From Halieaceae bacterium UBA4452 (lineage in GTDB: Bacteria; Pseudomonadota; Gammaproteobacteria; Pseudomonadales; Halieaceae), in the NCBI GenBank assembly GCA_002389505.1, contig DGPA01000019.1, forward strand, positions 1 through 64,000: a stretch of DNA of 64,000 bases, written 5' to 3'. Position 1 is the first letter of the stretch; each line of letters opens with the position of its first letter. The notes below the pieces were generated by a model that searched no databases, was not told where the DNA came from, and worked only from the letters and a program-made list of their open reading frames with translations. This document shows, in pieces, positions 9,118 to 19,013 of this stretch. The position numbers and the translations under genes are program-made.

Positions 9118-10212
9118 ATGCCTACTCGAATACATACCTTGCACGTGAATTTTACTGGCATCAGTAGCCATCGCAGCTATCCCATTATTATTGGCCGAGA
9201 TTTACTCGCCGATGCGGGTTTTTATGAGGACATGATTGGCGATCGCCCAGTGGTTCTAGTGAGTAATGACCAAGTAGGGCCGCTTTATGCATCCCAAGTT
9301 CACCAAGGTTTGGGTGAGGCTCGGCACGTCACCGACGTGATTTTGCCGGATGGTGAGGCCTTTAAAAACATAGACACCCTCGATGGTATTTTCACCGCAG
9401 CCTTGAAGGATCGGCACGAGCGGCGATCGGTCTTCATGGCTTTAGGGGGTGGTGTCATAGGAGATATGACCGGTTTTGCAGCGGCTTGCTTTATGCGCGG
9501 CGTCGACTTTTTACAACTACCCACCACCTTGCTTGCACAGGTAGATTCATCGGTGGGGGGGAAGACAGGGGTCAATCATCCGGTGGGCAAAAATATGATT
9601 GGCGCATTTCATCAACCACTGGCCGTGGCAATTGACATCAACACGTTAGAAACCTTACCTGAGCGAGAATTCGCCGCAGGGATGGCAGAGATCATAAAAT
9701 ACGGTTGCATCTATGACGCAGTATTTTTTGATTGGCTCATTAACGTGCGAAGCCAGCTATTAGCTAGAGATCCATCGGTTCTTGCAGAGGCTATTAAACG
9801 CAGTTGTGCCATCAAAGCAGAGGTAGTGGCGCAGGATGAAAGAGAGGGAGGCCTGCGAGCCATTCTCAATTTTGGTCATACCTTTGGCCACGCTATTGAG
9901 CAGGTAGAAGGCTATGGAGCATGGTTACACGGAGAAGCGGTTGCCGTCGGCATGCTGATCGCAGCAAAAATCTCTGCAAATCGTGGCTGCTTAGACGCAT
10001 CGACCGTGACCGAACTCGAACAGTTTTTGTTATACTTTGGCCTGCCGGTGGCCGCTCCAAAGGATATGGACGCCGCTGTATTTTTAAGGGCAATGCGTAC
10101 AGATAAAAAGGTCATGAGCGGGCAAATTCGATACATAGTGTTGTCCGCACTGGGGAAGGCGTCGATAGTCGACGATATCAGTGCCAACGAAATGACGGCC
10201 GTTATCGGTTAA
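9118..10212 (+). CDS. aroB: 3-dehydroquinate synthase
   Basis: Second step of the shikimate pathway, converting DAHP to 3-dehydroquinate with NAD+ and a divalent metal. Visible motifs are GGGVIGDMTGFAAACF (nucleotide binding), LLAQVDSSVGGKTGVNH (substrate binding) and FGHTFGHAIE, which holds metal-binding histidines. At 364 residues the length is typical. It follows aroK by 39 bases. No damX lies downstream. Confidence 0.96.
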   Translation: MPTRIHTLHVNFTGISSHRSYPIIIGRDLLADAGFYEDMIGDRPVVLVSNDQVGPLYASQVHQGLGEARHVTDVILPDGEAFKNIDTLDGIFTAALKDRHERRSVFMALGGGVIGDMTGFAAACFMRGVDFLQLPTTLLAQVDSSVGGKTGVNHPVGKNMIGAFHQPLAVAIDINTLETLPEREFAAGMAEIIKYGCIYDAVFFDWLINVRSQLLARDPSVLAEAIKRSCAIKAEVVAQDEREGGLRAILNFGHTFGHAIEQVEGYGAWLHGEAVAVGMLIAAKISANRGCLDASTVTELEQFLLYFGLPVAAPKDMDAAVFLRAMRTDKKVMSGQIRYIVLSALGKASIVDDISANEMTAVIG

Positions 10213-10249
10213 ACTTCCCGGGCACAGACGCTGAGTGATTATTAGCCAA

Positions 10250-10278
10250 TTGTTCGCCCTTCGTGTGATGTGTAGAAT
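10250..10278 (+). promoter_or_regulatory. candidate sigma-70 promoter for gltB
   Basis: TTGTTC at 10250-10255 and TAGAAT at 10273-10278 are separated by exactly 17 bases. They lie about 80 bases ahead of the gltB start, in the only long gap between aroB and gltB. Reading alone suggests an independent promoter for gltBD-hemE. Confidence 0.4.
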
Positions 10279-10357
10279 GATCGGCCTTTTGACGTGAGCC
10301 CGGCTTGGGTGGGTCTGCTTGGCCGTAGAGCGTCGACAAAACTGAATGTGATCAATT

Positions 10358-13300
10358 ATGACTCGACTAGTTGAAACGGGTGTCACGGCCACCGCCGCGT
10401 CCCGCCCGCGGGGGCTCTACCGCCCTGAAGAATTCCGCGACAACTGTGGTTTTGGGTTGATTGCGCATATCGAAGGCCAACCGAGCCACCGATTGCTACA
10501 AACCGCTATTGAGTCACTGACGTGTATGACCCACCGCGGGGGCATTGCTGCGGATGGCAAAACCGGTGATGGCTGTGGGTTACTGCTACAAATGCCAGAC
10601 GCTTTCATGCGTAGCGAGGCAAAGGCGAACTTTGATATTGAATTGGGCTCACATTATGCGGTTGGCATGGTCTTCATGGCTCAAGATGAAGCCCGCCAAA
10701 AGCGTGCCCGTACCGGCGTTGAGACCGCGCTGACTAACAATCAGCTCGAGGTCGTTGGTTGGCGCACCGTTCCCACTGCCCCAGATGTCTGCGGTGAAAT
10801 AGCCTTATCCGAGTTGCCCCATATTGAGCAGGTGTTTATCGCCGCCGATGCACTTGATCACGTTCAAGTGACAGCCCGACTATTCATGGCCAGACGCCAG
10901 GTCGAAATGGCGCTGTCCGACGATCCCGATTTTTATATATGCAGCTTGTCTGACCAAGTCGTATCTTATAAAGGTCTAGTAATGCCCGGCGACTTGGCGC
11001 ATTTTTATCCTGATTTGAACGACGGGCGGTTAGAGACCGCTATATGCGTCTTTCACCAGCGGTTTTCAACCAATACTTTACCTCGTTGGCCACTGGCGCA
11101 GCCCTTTCGCATGCTAGCCCACAACGGTGAAATTAACACCATTGAAGGCAACCGAAGCTGGTCAAAGGCTCGAACACCTAAGCTTAAATCACCGTTATTA
11201 CCGGAGCTTCAGAGCGTGGCGCCGCTGGTGAATACCAGTGGTTCTGATTCATCTAGTCTGGACAACATGCTCGAATTATTAACCACGGGCGGCGTCGAAT
11301 TGCCCCGGGCATTGCGAATGCTGATTCCGCCCGCCTGGCAAAATATCGAGGGCATGGATCCGGATTTAAAGGCTTTTTATCAATACCACGCTATGCACAT
11401 GGAACCCTGGGATGGGCCTGCGGGGATTGTCTTAACCGACGGCCGTTATGCTACTTGCTTGCTTGATCGCAATGGCTTGCGTCCAGCCCGCTGGGTGACC
11501 ACTCGAGATGGATTTATTACCGTAGCCTCTGAGATAGGTACCCACGGCTATAAGACCTCAGACGTTATTGCTAAGGGGCGAGTGGGCCCCGGTCAAATGC
11601 TGATGGTCGACACCCAAGAAGGCAGGGTTTTACACAATGACGACATCGACAACATGCTCAAGTCTCGCCACCCATACAAACAGTGGTTGAGGAATAAAGC
11701 GCAGTTTATCCGCGGTAACTTTGGGGGTGAGGTGGCGCCGGGTATTCCTGAAGGTGAACTGAACATGTATCAAAAAATGTTTCAAGTGAGCTTTGAGGAG
11801 CGTGATCAGGTGCTGAGGCCGCTGGCCGAATCGGGTAACGAGGCGGTGGGATCAATGGGCGATGATACGCCGATGGCAGTGCTCTCCACGGGTCAGCGCG
11901 CACTCTATGATTACTTTAGACAGAAGTTTGCTCAGGTGACTAATCCGCCCATAGATCCTCTCCGCGAAGCGATTGTGATGTCGCTAGAGGTTGATCTTGG
12001 CTGCGAGGCAAACGTCTTTACAGAGACCGAGGAACACGCGCGACGGATTAGTCTAACGTCGCCCGTACTCTCGCAAGGCAAATTCACCACCATTGTTGCG
12101 CTCGATGATAACGGCATGAGGGTGGTGGATATCGACGCGACCTATGACCCGCAAAATGGTGATTTACGCGCTGCTGTTGAAGGCCTTTGCTTGGCTGCTG
12201 AAGCAGGCGTGCGACAAGGTGCGACCATCGTTGTTTTGTCGGATCGTAATATTGAAGGAGCTCGTTTACCCATTCACAGTTTGTTGGCGACCGGGGCTGT
12301 TCATCACCATTTGATTCGAGTGGGTCTGCGTGCCGATGCCAATCTGATCATTGAAACGGGGAGCGCACGGGATTCACACCAGATCGCCTGTTTGTTGGGC
12401 TTTGGGGCGACGGCCATTTATCCCTACTTGGCCTACAGCGTGCTTGAGAATCAGCTACGAACCGGTGAATTACTCGGCGACCCGGCAGACTGTTATAAGA
12501 ATTATCGTAAGGGCATCAATAAGGGCTTGCTGAAAATCATGTCGAAAATGGGTATTTCGGCGGTGAACTCGTACCGGGGAGCGCAGTTGTTTGAGGTGGT
12601 CGGTTTACATAAAGAGATTACTGATGTTGCGTTCACCGGGGTGACCTCACGCATTGGTGGTGCTGGTTTTGTCGAGCTGGAGCGGGATTTGTGGACGGTG
12701 GCTGCGCGCGCGCGCTCTAAGCGCAAGACGATTGATCAGGGCGGCCTGCTCAAATTTGTTCACGGCGGTGAGTACCACGCATTTAATCCCGACGTGGTTA
12801 TGACCCTCCAACAGGCCGTGGTGAGCGGCGACTACGCGGATTACCAACGTTATGCACAGATGTGTAACGTCCGTCCCGTGGCCGCTTTGCGAGACTTACT
12901 GGACCTTGATCTTCCCGAGCAAGGCATCGACATTGCCGCGGTTGAGCCAATTGAAAATATTCTCAAACGCTTCGATTCGGCGGGTATGTCGTTAGGGGCC
13001 TTATCCCCCGAAGCACACGAGGCCTTAGCGATGGGCATGAACCACATTGGCGCCCGTTCAAACAGTGGGGAGGGCGGTGAGGATCCAGCGCGTTTCAATA
13101 CCAACCGGGTATCAAAAATCAAGCAAATAGCCTCAGGCCGGTTTGGGGTTACGCCCCATTACCTCGTTAATGCAGAGGTGCTACAGATCAAGGTTGCCCA
13201 GGGCGCAAAGCCCGGTGAGGGAGGGCAGCTGCCGGGGGGCAAGGTCAACGATTTAATTGCGCGATTACGCTTCTCTGTGCCGGGTGTGACATTGATTTCA

Positions 13301-14845
13301 CCGCCACCCCACCATGATATTTATTCCATTGAGGACTTGGCGCAGCTGATTTTTGACCTTAAGCAAGTCAACCCAGAGGCACTGGTATCCGTGAAGCTCG
13401 TCTCTGAGCCTGGTGTGGGCACTATTGCCGCGGGTGTTACCAAGGCCTACGCCGATTTAATCACTATCTCGGGTTACGACGGGGGTACCGCAGCCAGCCC
13501 ACTCACCTCTATTCGTCATGCGGGTTCCCCCTGGGAACTAGGGCTTGCGGAAGTCCAGCAAACCCTACGTGGCAACCGGCTGCGGGGCAGGATTCGGTTG
13601 CAGGCCGATGGCGGAATGAAGACCGGCCTCGATGTGATTAAAGCAGCCATCTTGGGCGCTGAAAGCTTTGGATTTGGTACTGCACCTATGGTGGCACTCG
13701 GGTGTAAATACCTTCGAATCTGTCACTTAAATAACTGTGCAACTGGGGTGGCGACACAAAATGCGGTGTTACGCAATGAGCACTTTGTCGGAGACGTTGA
13801 ACGGGTTGTCAACTTCTTTACCTTTGTTGCTACCGAAACCCGACAATGGCTTGCCAAACTGGGTGTCAGCAAGTTGGAGGACTTGATTGGCCGTACCGAC
13901 TTACTCAAACGTCTACCGGGTACAACAGATAAACAGGCGGCGTTAGATCTCGACCCTATTTTATGGGTTGATCCCGATGCGGCGGGACAGCCGCAATTTT
14001 GCCAAGTGGCCAGTAATGATCCGTTCGATACGGCGGGCAAGGCTACGCAGATGATTACCGATATGTTACCCGCTATAGAGTCGGGTGAAGGCGCGGAGTT
14101 CACGTATACCATCACCAACTGTGATCGATCGATTGGCGCGCGTATCTCGGGTGAAATTGCCAAACGCTATGGTAACTCGGGCCTAGAAAAATCGCCGTTG
14201 ACGGTTAATTTATCGGGTACCGCGGGCCAGAGCTTTGGGGTTTGGAACGCCGGTGGCCTCCACATGCGCCTTGAAGGGGATTGCAACGATTATGTGGGCA
14301 AAGGGATGGCTGGCGGTAAGCTGGTGGTTTTTCCGCCCCAGGACTCGACTTTTGCCAGTCAAGAGACCGCCATCATGGGTAACACTTGCCTTTATGGGGC
14401 GACCGGTGGAAAGTTGTTTGCCGCGGGGATTGCAGGAGAGCGTTTTGGTGTCCGAAACTCCGGTGCATTTGCGGTGATTGAAGGAGCCGGTGATCACTGC
14501 TGTGAATATATGACAGCGGGCTGTATTACCGTCCTCGGTCCGACTGGCGTGAACTTTGGCGCGGGTATGACCGGTGGCTTTGCTTTTGTATTGGATCAAG
14601 ATCGTCGGTTCGTCGATCGCTACAACAGCGAATTGGTTGAGGTTCATCGGGTGAGTGGCGAATCGATGGAAGCCTATCGGCATTATCTCTTGGACACGAT
14701 TGCCGAGTTTGTCGCAGAAACCCACTCGGCTTGGGGACGCCGGATTTTGAATGACTTTGAGGATTTTATTGGTCAATTTTGGCTGGTTAAGCCTAAAGCC
14801 GCGGATTTCAACAAACTGCTATCGCGCTTGCGCGACACCGATTGA
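10358..14845 (+). CDS. gltB: glutamate synthase (NADPH) large subunit
   Basis: Makes two glutamates from glutamine and 2-oxoglutarate together with GltD. The class II glutaminase domain begins at Cys30 (CGFGLIAH), so a 29-residue propeptide is expected to be removed to free the nucleophile. The FMN/synthase domain includes SGYDGGTAASPLTSIRHAG near residue 1037, followed by the 3Fe-4S cysteines C1116, C1122 and C1127. A C-terminal beta-helix of Gly-rich repeats follows (roughly 1240-1440). At 1495 residues it is full length. The gltD gene follows after 11 bases. Confidence 0.97.
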   Translation: MTRLVETGVTATAASRPRGLYRPEEFRDNCGFGLIAHIEGQPSHRLLQTAIESLTCMTHRGGIAADGKTGDGCGLLLQMPDAFMRSEAKANFDIELGSHYAVGMVFMAQDEARQKRARTGVETALTNNQLEVVGWRTVPTAPDVCGEIALSELPHIEQVFIAADALDHVQVTARLFMARRQVEMALSDDPDFYICSLSDQVVSYKGLVMPGDLAHFYPDLNDGRLETAICVFHQRFSTNTLPRWPLAQPFRMLAHNGEINTIEGNRSWSKARTPKLKSPLLPELQSVAPLVNTSGSDSSSLDNMLELLTTGGVELPRALRMLIPPAWQNIEGMDPDLKAFYQYHAMHMEPWDGPAGIVLTDGRYATCLLDRNGLRPARWVTTRDGFITVASEIGTHGYKTSDVIAKGRVGPGQMLMVDTQEGRVLHNDDIDNMLKSRHPYKQWLRNKAQFIRGNFGGEVAPGIPEGELNMYQKMFQVSFEERDQVLRPLAESGNEAVGSMGDDTPMAVLSTGQRALYDYFRQKFAQVTNPPIDPLREAIVMSLEVDLGCEANVFTETEEHARRISLTSPVLSQGKFTTIVALDDNGMRVVDIDATYDPQNGDLRAAVEGLCLAAEAGVRQGATIVVLSDRNIEGARLPIHSLLATGAVHHHLIRVGLRADANLIIETGSARDSHQIACLLGFGATAIYPYLAYSVLENQLRTGELLGDPADCYKNYRKGINKGLLKIMSKMGISAVNSYRGAQLFEVVGLHKEITDVAFTGVTSRIGGAGFVELERDLWTVAARARSKRKTIDQGGLLKFVHGGEYHAFNPDVVMTLQQAVVSGDYADYQRYAQMCNVRPVAALRDLLDLDLPEQGIDIAAVEPIENILKRFDSAGMSLGALSPEAHEALAMGMNHIGARSNSGEGGEDPARFNTNRVSKIKQIASGRFGVTPHYLVNAEVLQIKVAQGAKPGEGGQLPGGKVNDLIARLRFSVPGVTLISPPPHHDIYSIEDLAQLIFDLKQVNPEALVSVKLVSEPGVGTIAAGVTKAYADLITISGYDGGTAASPLTSIRHAGSPWELGLAEVQQTLRGNRLRGRIRLQADGGMKTGLDVIKAAILGAESFGFGTAPMVALGCKYLRICHLNNCATGVATQNAVLRNEHFVGDVERVVNFFTFVATETRQWLAKLGVSKLEDLIGRTDLLKRLPGTTDKQAALDLDPILWVDPDAAGQPQFCQVASNDPFDTAGKATQMITDMLPAIESGEGAEFTYTITNCDRSIGARISGEIAKRYGNSGLEKSPLTVNLSGTAGQSFGVWNAGGLHMRLEGDCNDYVGKGMAGGKLVVFPPQDSTFASQETAIMGNTCLYGATGGKLFAAGIAGERFGVRNSGAFAVIEGAGDHCCEYMTAGCITVLGPTGVNFGAGMTGGFAFVLDQDRRFVDRYNSELVEVHRVSGESMEAYRHYLLDTIAEFVAETHSAWGRRILNDFEDFIGQFWLVKPKAADFNKLLSRLRDTD

Positions 14846-14856
14846 AGGAGCGCCGT

Positions 14857-16278
14857 ATGACTACGCGAGTGGCAAACAATTTTCAATTTCTCGATGTTGA
14901 GCGTCGTGGCCCTGAAAAGAAATCGATGGAGACGCGCACCGAAGCATTCGTAGAGATTTACGATGCCTTCGAAACCGAGCAGGCGGCCGAGCAATCAGAG
15001 CGATGTCTTGAGTGTGGCAACCCCTACTGTGAGTGGAAGTGTCCGGTTCATAATTACATTCCAAACTGGCTTAAACTGCTTGCGGAAGGGAATTTATTTG
15101 AAGCGGCTGAACTGAGCCATCAAACCAACACCTTACCCGAGGTCTGCGGCCGCGTCTGTCCGCAAGATCGCCTCTGTGAAGGCGCTTGTACCCTCAATGA
15201 CGGCTTCGGTGCGGTGACCATTGGCAATGCCGAAAAGTATATTACCGATACGGCCCTAGCCATGGGTTGGCGGCCCGACCTGTCGACGGTAGTACCCACG
15301 GATAAGCGGGTCGCGATTATAGGGGCGGGTCCTGCGGGATTGGGTTGTGCTGACATACTGACCCGGGGTGGTGTCAAAGCAGTGGTCTTTGACCGTTACC
15401 CCGAGATTGGCGGATTGCTCACCTTTGGGATTCCTCAGTTCAAGCTTGAAAAGCAGGTGCTACAGCGCCGACGAGAAATTTTTGAAACTATGGGCATTGA
15501 GTTTCATCTCAATACCGAGGTGGGTGTCGATATTGACATTGATACGCTTATGTCAGACTACGACGCGGTGTTTCTGGGTATGGGGACCTATAAGGCGATG
15601 AGAGGCCAATTTCCCGGGGAAGATTTACCGGGTGTTCACAAGGCCCTCGATTATTTGATCGGTAACGTCAATCAGAAAATGGGCTACCCCCAAACCCCCG
15701 ACAGGTTTATTGACCTCAGCGGTAAAACAGTCGTGGTGCTAGGGGGAGGTGACACCGCGATGGACTGCGTGCGTACAGCGGTACGTCAGCAAGCAGACCG
15801 AGTTTACTGTGTCTATCGCCGTGATGAGAGCAATATGCCGGGGTCTAGGGGCGAGGTTAAAAATGCCAGAGAAGAGGGAGTGGAGTTTCTATTTAATCGT
15901 CAGCCCATTGAAGTCGTGGAGTATTTTAACGAGGCTATTGGCATAAAAGTCGTCGAAACTCAACTCGGTGAGCCCGGGGAGGATGGTCGTCGGCGTCCAG
16001 AACCCATAGCGGGCAGTGCAACCGTTATCGAGGCTGATGCCATTATTATGGCTTTCGGGTTTCAGCCGAGTCCCGCTGAATGGTTTAGCGACATTGACGT
16101 CCAACTCAATGACTGGCAGGGGGTGGTTGCCCCCGAACATCAGGCTTTAAAATTTCAAACGAGTAATCCCAAAGTATTTGCTGGTGGTGATATGGTGCGA
16201 GGCTCCGACTTAGTGGTCACTGCCATATGGGAAGGTCGACAAGCCGCTGAGGGTATCCTTGATTATTTAGGTGTGTAA
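14857..16278 (+). CDS. gltD: glutamate synthase small subunit
   Basis: FAD-dependent NADPH-oxidising subunit that feeds electrons to GltB through iron-sulfur clusters. N-terminal cysteines C50, C53, C58 and C62, with a further group in CGRVCPQDRLCEGAC, form the 4Fe-4S sites. Two Rossmann motifs follow: GAGPAGLGCADIL for FAD and VVLGGGDTAMDC for NADPH. The ATG at 14857 is chosen because GAAGGAG sits directly upstream; a TTG at 14842 overlapping gltB is less likely. 473 residues. Confidence 0.96.
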   Translation: MTTRVANNFQFLDVERRGPEKKSMETRTEAFVEIYDAFETEQAAEQSERCLECGNPYCEWKCPVHNYIPNWLKLLAEGNLFEAAELSHQTNTLPEVCGRVCPQDRLCEGACTLNDGFGAVTIGNAEKYITDTALAMGWRPDLSTVVPTDKRVAIIGAGPAGLGCADILTRGGVKAVVFDRYPEIGGLLTFGIPQFKLEKQVLQRRREIFETMGIEFHLNTEVGVDIDIDTLMSDYDAVFLGMGTYKAMRGQFPGEDLPGVHKALDYLIGNVNQKMGYPQTPDRFIDLSGKTVVVLGGGDTAMDCVRTAVRQQADRVYCVYRRDESNMPGSRGEVKNAREEGVEFLFNRQPIEVVEYFNEAIGIKVVETQLGEPGEDGRRRPEPIAGSATVIEADAIIMAFGFQPSPAEWFSDIDVQLNDWQGVVAPEHQALKFQTSNPKVFAGGDMVRGSDLVVTAIWEGRQAAEGILDYLGV

Positions 16279-16281
16279 TCT

Positions 16282-17346
16282 GTGACTGAACTGATAAATG
16301 ACCGTTTTCTTCGAGCCCTGCGGCGTGAGCCTGTAGATAGAACGCCGCTGTGGATGATGCGTCAGGCGGGACGGTATTTGCCTGAATATCGCGCAACGCG
16401 AGCAGACGCAGGCAGCTTCATGGCGTTGTGCAGCAATCCGGAGCTGGCTTGTGAGGTGACATTGCAGCCCCTGCGCCGTTACGCCATGGACGCTGCCATT
16501 CTTTTCTCGGATATTTTAACGATTCCCGATGCGATGGGTTTAGGCCTCTATTTTACCGAGGGCGAGGGGCCGAAGTTTGAGCGACCACTCAAAAATCATG
16601 CTGAGATTAAGGCCCTAGAGCCGCAGCGGGCGGTATCGGAACTCCGCTACGTAATGGATGCGGTGTCGTTAATTCGTCGGGAATTGAAGGGTTCGGTGCC
16701 GCTGATCGGCTTTTCGGGCAGCCCCTGGACGCTCGCAACTTATATGATTGAGGGGGGCTCATCGAAGGACTTTGCGAAAACCAAACGCATGGCGTTCAAT
16801 GAACCCGAGGCCATGCATATGTTACTGGGCAAGCTCGCTGAAGCGGTGGCACTGTACCTGTCCGAGCAAATCGCTCAAGGCGCTCAGATCGTGCAAATTT
16901 TCGATACTTGGGGTGGCGCACTGAGTCATGGAGCCTACCGAGAATTCTCATTGCGCTATATGCAAGAGATTATTCAACGCCTGCCTAGAGAAGCCGACGG
17001 GCGCCCTGTGCCGGTGATTGTTTTTACCAAAGGCGGTGGCCAGTGGTTAGAGACTATTGCTGACTGCGGCGCTGATGCCGTGGGCTTGGACTGGACCACA
17101 GATATTGGTGAGGCTCGAGCCCGGGTAGGCGATAAAGTAACGCTACAGGGCAACATGGACCCAGCGATGCTGTTTGCTCAGCCCGAACGCATTCGCGCTG
17201 AAGTAGCGTCCATACTAGAGCGCTTCGGATCGGGTAGTGGTCACATTTTTAACCTTGGACACGGTATTACACCGGGTGTTGACCCCGATCATGTGTTGGC
17301 CATGGTCGATGCCGTTATTGAGTTATCACCCCAGTACCATCGTTAA
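16282..17346 (+). CDS. hemE: uroporphyrinogen decarboxylase
   Basis: Cytoplasmic enzyme that decarboxylates uroporphyrinogen III to coproporphyrinogen III in haem synthesis. The N-terminal signature PLWMMRQAGRYLPEYRA carries the substrate-binding arginines. GFSGSPWTLATYMIEGG and the catalytic-region GLDWTTDI are present. It begins with GTG three bases after the gltD stop, so it is part of the same transcript. 354 residues, normal length. Confidence 0.97.
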   Translation: MTELINDRFLRALRREPVDRTPLWMMRQAGRYLPEYRATRADAGSFMALCSNPELACEVTLQPLRRYAMDAAILFSDILTIPDAMGLGLYFTEGEGPKFERPLKNHAEIKALEPQRAVSELRYVMDAVSLIRRELKGSVPLIGFSGSPWTLATYMIEGGSSKDFAKTKRMAFNEPEAMHMLLGKLAEAVALYLSEQIAQGAQIVQIFDTWGGALSHGAYREFSLRYMQEIIQRLPREADGRPVPVIVFTKGGGQWLETIADCGADAVGLDWTTDIGEARARVGDKVTLQGNMDPAMLFAQPERIRAEVASILERFGSGSGHIFNLGHGITPGVDPDHVLAMVDAVIELSPQYHR

Positions 17347-17354
17347 TATACGTG

Positions 17355-17382
17355 GCCTGATCCTGCCTAGTCTCGGTCAGGC
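17355..17382. terminator. weak hairpin between convergent hemE and cysE
   Basis: GCCTGA (17355-17360) pairs with TCAGGC (17377-17382), and a CC/GG pair can extend the stem inside the loop. The hairpin sits just after the hemE stop, ahead of the convergent cysE stop. No T-run follows, so a terminator role is only a possibility. Confidence 0.25.
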
Positions 17383-17389
17383 TGCATGG

Positions 17390-18214
17390 TTACCAATCTG
17401 ACTCAGGAAAGTCGTGGTCCATATCGAGGGCCGGATTTTCTGATGTGGGGACACCGACCACCCGTGCGGGTACACCGGCGACAGTGGTATGCGGGGGTAC
17501 GTCTTTCAGTACCACCGATCCGGCGCCAACCTTAGCCCCCTCGCCAACACGAATATTCCCTAAAATTTTCGCGCCCGCACTGATCAATACACCATCGCCA
17601 ATTTTTGGATGCCGATCACCGTCGACTTTGCCCGTCCCTCCGAGGGTAACCGATTGCAAAATAGACACGCGATTACCCACTACGGCGGTTTCGCCGACCA
17701 CCAGTCCGCTACCATGATCGAGTAATATACCGTGACCTAATATCGCCGCTGGGTGGATATCGATAGCAAATTTCTGCGCCATCCGACTTTGTAAAAACAG
17801 TGCCAGCGAATGTCGACCTTGCTGCCAGAGCCAGTGACCGACGCGATGGATTTGCAAGGCATGGAACCCTTTGAAGTACAGGAACGGTAAGTGATACTCA
17901 TGACAAGCAGAATCACGCTCAAGGACCGCATTCAAGTCATCTCGAATAGCGCGGCGAGTCGTCTCGTCGCTGGAGAACGCTTCTAAGAATACGTCGCGCA
18001 GCATCATTGACGATGCGCTGGGGCTGTCCAGTTGATTGGCCAGATGAAAGCTCAGCGCACTCTCGAGCTCCTCATGGTGGAGGATGGTGGCGTGCATAAA
18101 GCTGGCGAGTATTGCCTCGCCGGCTATGGCAATGCGCGTCTCCTCGCGAATGCGCTCCCATAAGGGATCTTGTCCTTCAATACCGTGTATGTGTTTAGGG
18201 TGCAGTGCTGGCAT
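17390..18214 (-). CDS. cysE: serine O-acetyltransferase
   Basis: Acetylates L-serine with acetyl-CoA, the first step of cysteine synthesis. The 274-residue protein has the helical N-terminal SATase domain (WERIREETRIAIAGEAILASF), then a left-handed beta-helix of hexapeptide repeats (IHPAAILGHGILLDHGSGLVV, VSILQSVTLGGTG, VLISAGAKILGNI). The catalytic segment DIHPAA and the acetyl-CoA region are intact. The C-terminus ends in acidic residues and lacks a clear terminal Ile. The gene stands alone, convergent with hemE. Confidence 0.95.
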   Translation of the reverse strand: MPALHPKHIHGIEGQDPLWERIREETRIAIAGEAILASFMHATILHHEELESALSFHLANQLDSPSASSMMLRDVFLEAFSSDETTRRAIRDDLNAVLERDSACHEYHLPFLYFKGFHALQIHRVGHWLWQQGRHSLALFLQSRMAQKFAIDIHPAAILGHGILLDHGSGLVVGETAVVGNRVSILQSVTLGGTGKVDGDRHPKIGDGVLISAGAKILGNIRVGEGAKVGAGSVVLKDVPPHTTVAGVPARVVGVPTSENPALDMDHDFPESDW

Positions 18215-18300
18215 AACTCCGATCTCTTGGCGGGTACGTGCACCCGGCTAGGTGACATAGTAAACCGAACTGACGTGGATTTGTTAGTCTGCGGGTTAGC

Positions 18301-18972
18301 TCAGGAGTTAGCCACTGATTGAAACTGCCACAGGGTGTGTCCGCTCTGTTGGTACTTCTGCTCAAAGAGTGTCAGGGGCGGCTCTAGAGCTAGCGCGCGG
18401 ACAGTCCCTGCTGCGCGCAGTGACGCCCACGCCAAGGCAAACTCCTCTATATAAATTTTCCAATTACTGCGCACTTCTACTGCGCCCCCAAGGGTTTTGA
18501 GTAGTCCAAAGGCCGGGTGACCGTGAACCCGACGTTTAAGTTGGCTACTTTTTGGCCAAGGGTTGGGATAGAGCATATAGTGATGCTTGACCTGTACGCC
18601 ATGATCAACCAAATAGCGCCAAAATGACTCGCATTCAGCCCTAAAAAGTCGATAATTGCCCGCCATAGGAATATGTCGACTGAGCCGATTGGCGGACTTA
18701 TCGACGCCAATAATACAGGCATTGCTGTGCCTGGTAGCCAGTAAGCTGGTGCTCAGTCCGGTGCCACAAAACGAATCGAGAACAATGTCGCAATGCGGGT
18801 GCGCTGCCAGCCAGTCCAACGCCTGATCGCCTGCGCGCCGCGTGTGGTCGGGTATGGGTTTACGCCATGGGTGATCAAGGTGTCGATCGACCACACTCAA
18901 TAGGTGTCTGTGGGCGGCTATCTGGTCTGATCGAACCGCCGTTGCTGTGGGTTTTGTTTGCGGTAGTGTCAT
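18301..18972 (-). CDS. TrmB-like SAM-dependent methyltransferase (tRNA guanine-N7 methyltransferase family)
   Basis: The SAM-binding motif is LDSFCGTGLSTSLLA with acidic D after the second strand (IGVDKS). The later LYPNPWPKSSQLKRR corresponds to the PDPWPKxxHxKRR signature of TrmB, and SNWKIYIEEF and TLFEQKYQQSG match the family's C-terminal substrate segments. The protein is about 223 residues. The signature differs from canonical TrmB (N for D, SSQL for the usual basic stretch), so it may be a divergent paralogue with another tRNA or small-molecule target. The start is ATG at 18972 or GTG at 18975. It is divergent from an acyltransferase gene 41 bases away. Confidence 0.75.
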   Translation of the reverse strand: MTLPQTKPTATAVRSDQIAAHRHLLSVVDRHLDHPWRKPIPDHTRRAGDQALDWLAAHPHCDIVLDSFCGTGLSTSLLATRHSNACIIGVDKSANRLSRHIPMAGNYRLFRAECESFWRYLVDHGVQVKHHYMLYPNPWPKSSQLKRRVHGHPAFGLLKTLGGAVEVRSNWKIYIEEFALAWASLRAAGTVRALALEPPLTLFEQKYQQSGHTLWQFQSVANS

Positions 18973-19013
18973 CACCTTGCCATGATACTGCTTGTTGTGA
19001 GTGGGGTGTACAC

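Noticed and set aside
14210..14776. 188-codon open frame antisense to the end of gltB
   Set aside because: It lies wholly within the well-supported glutamate synthase gene, has no recognisable motif, and its composition follows the gltB codons.
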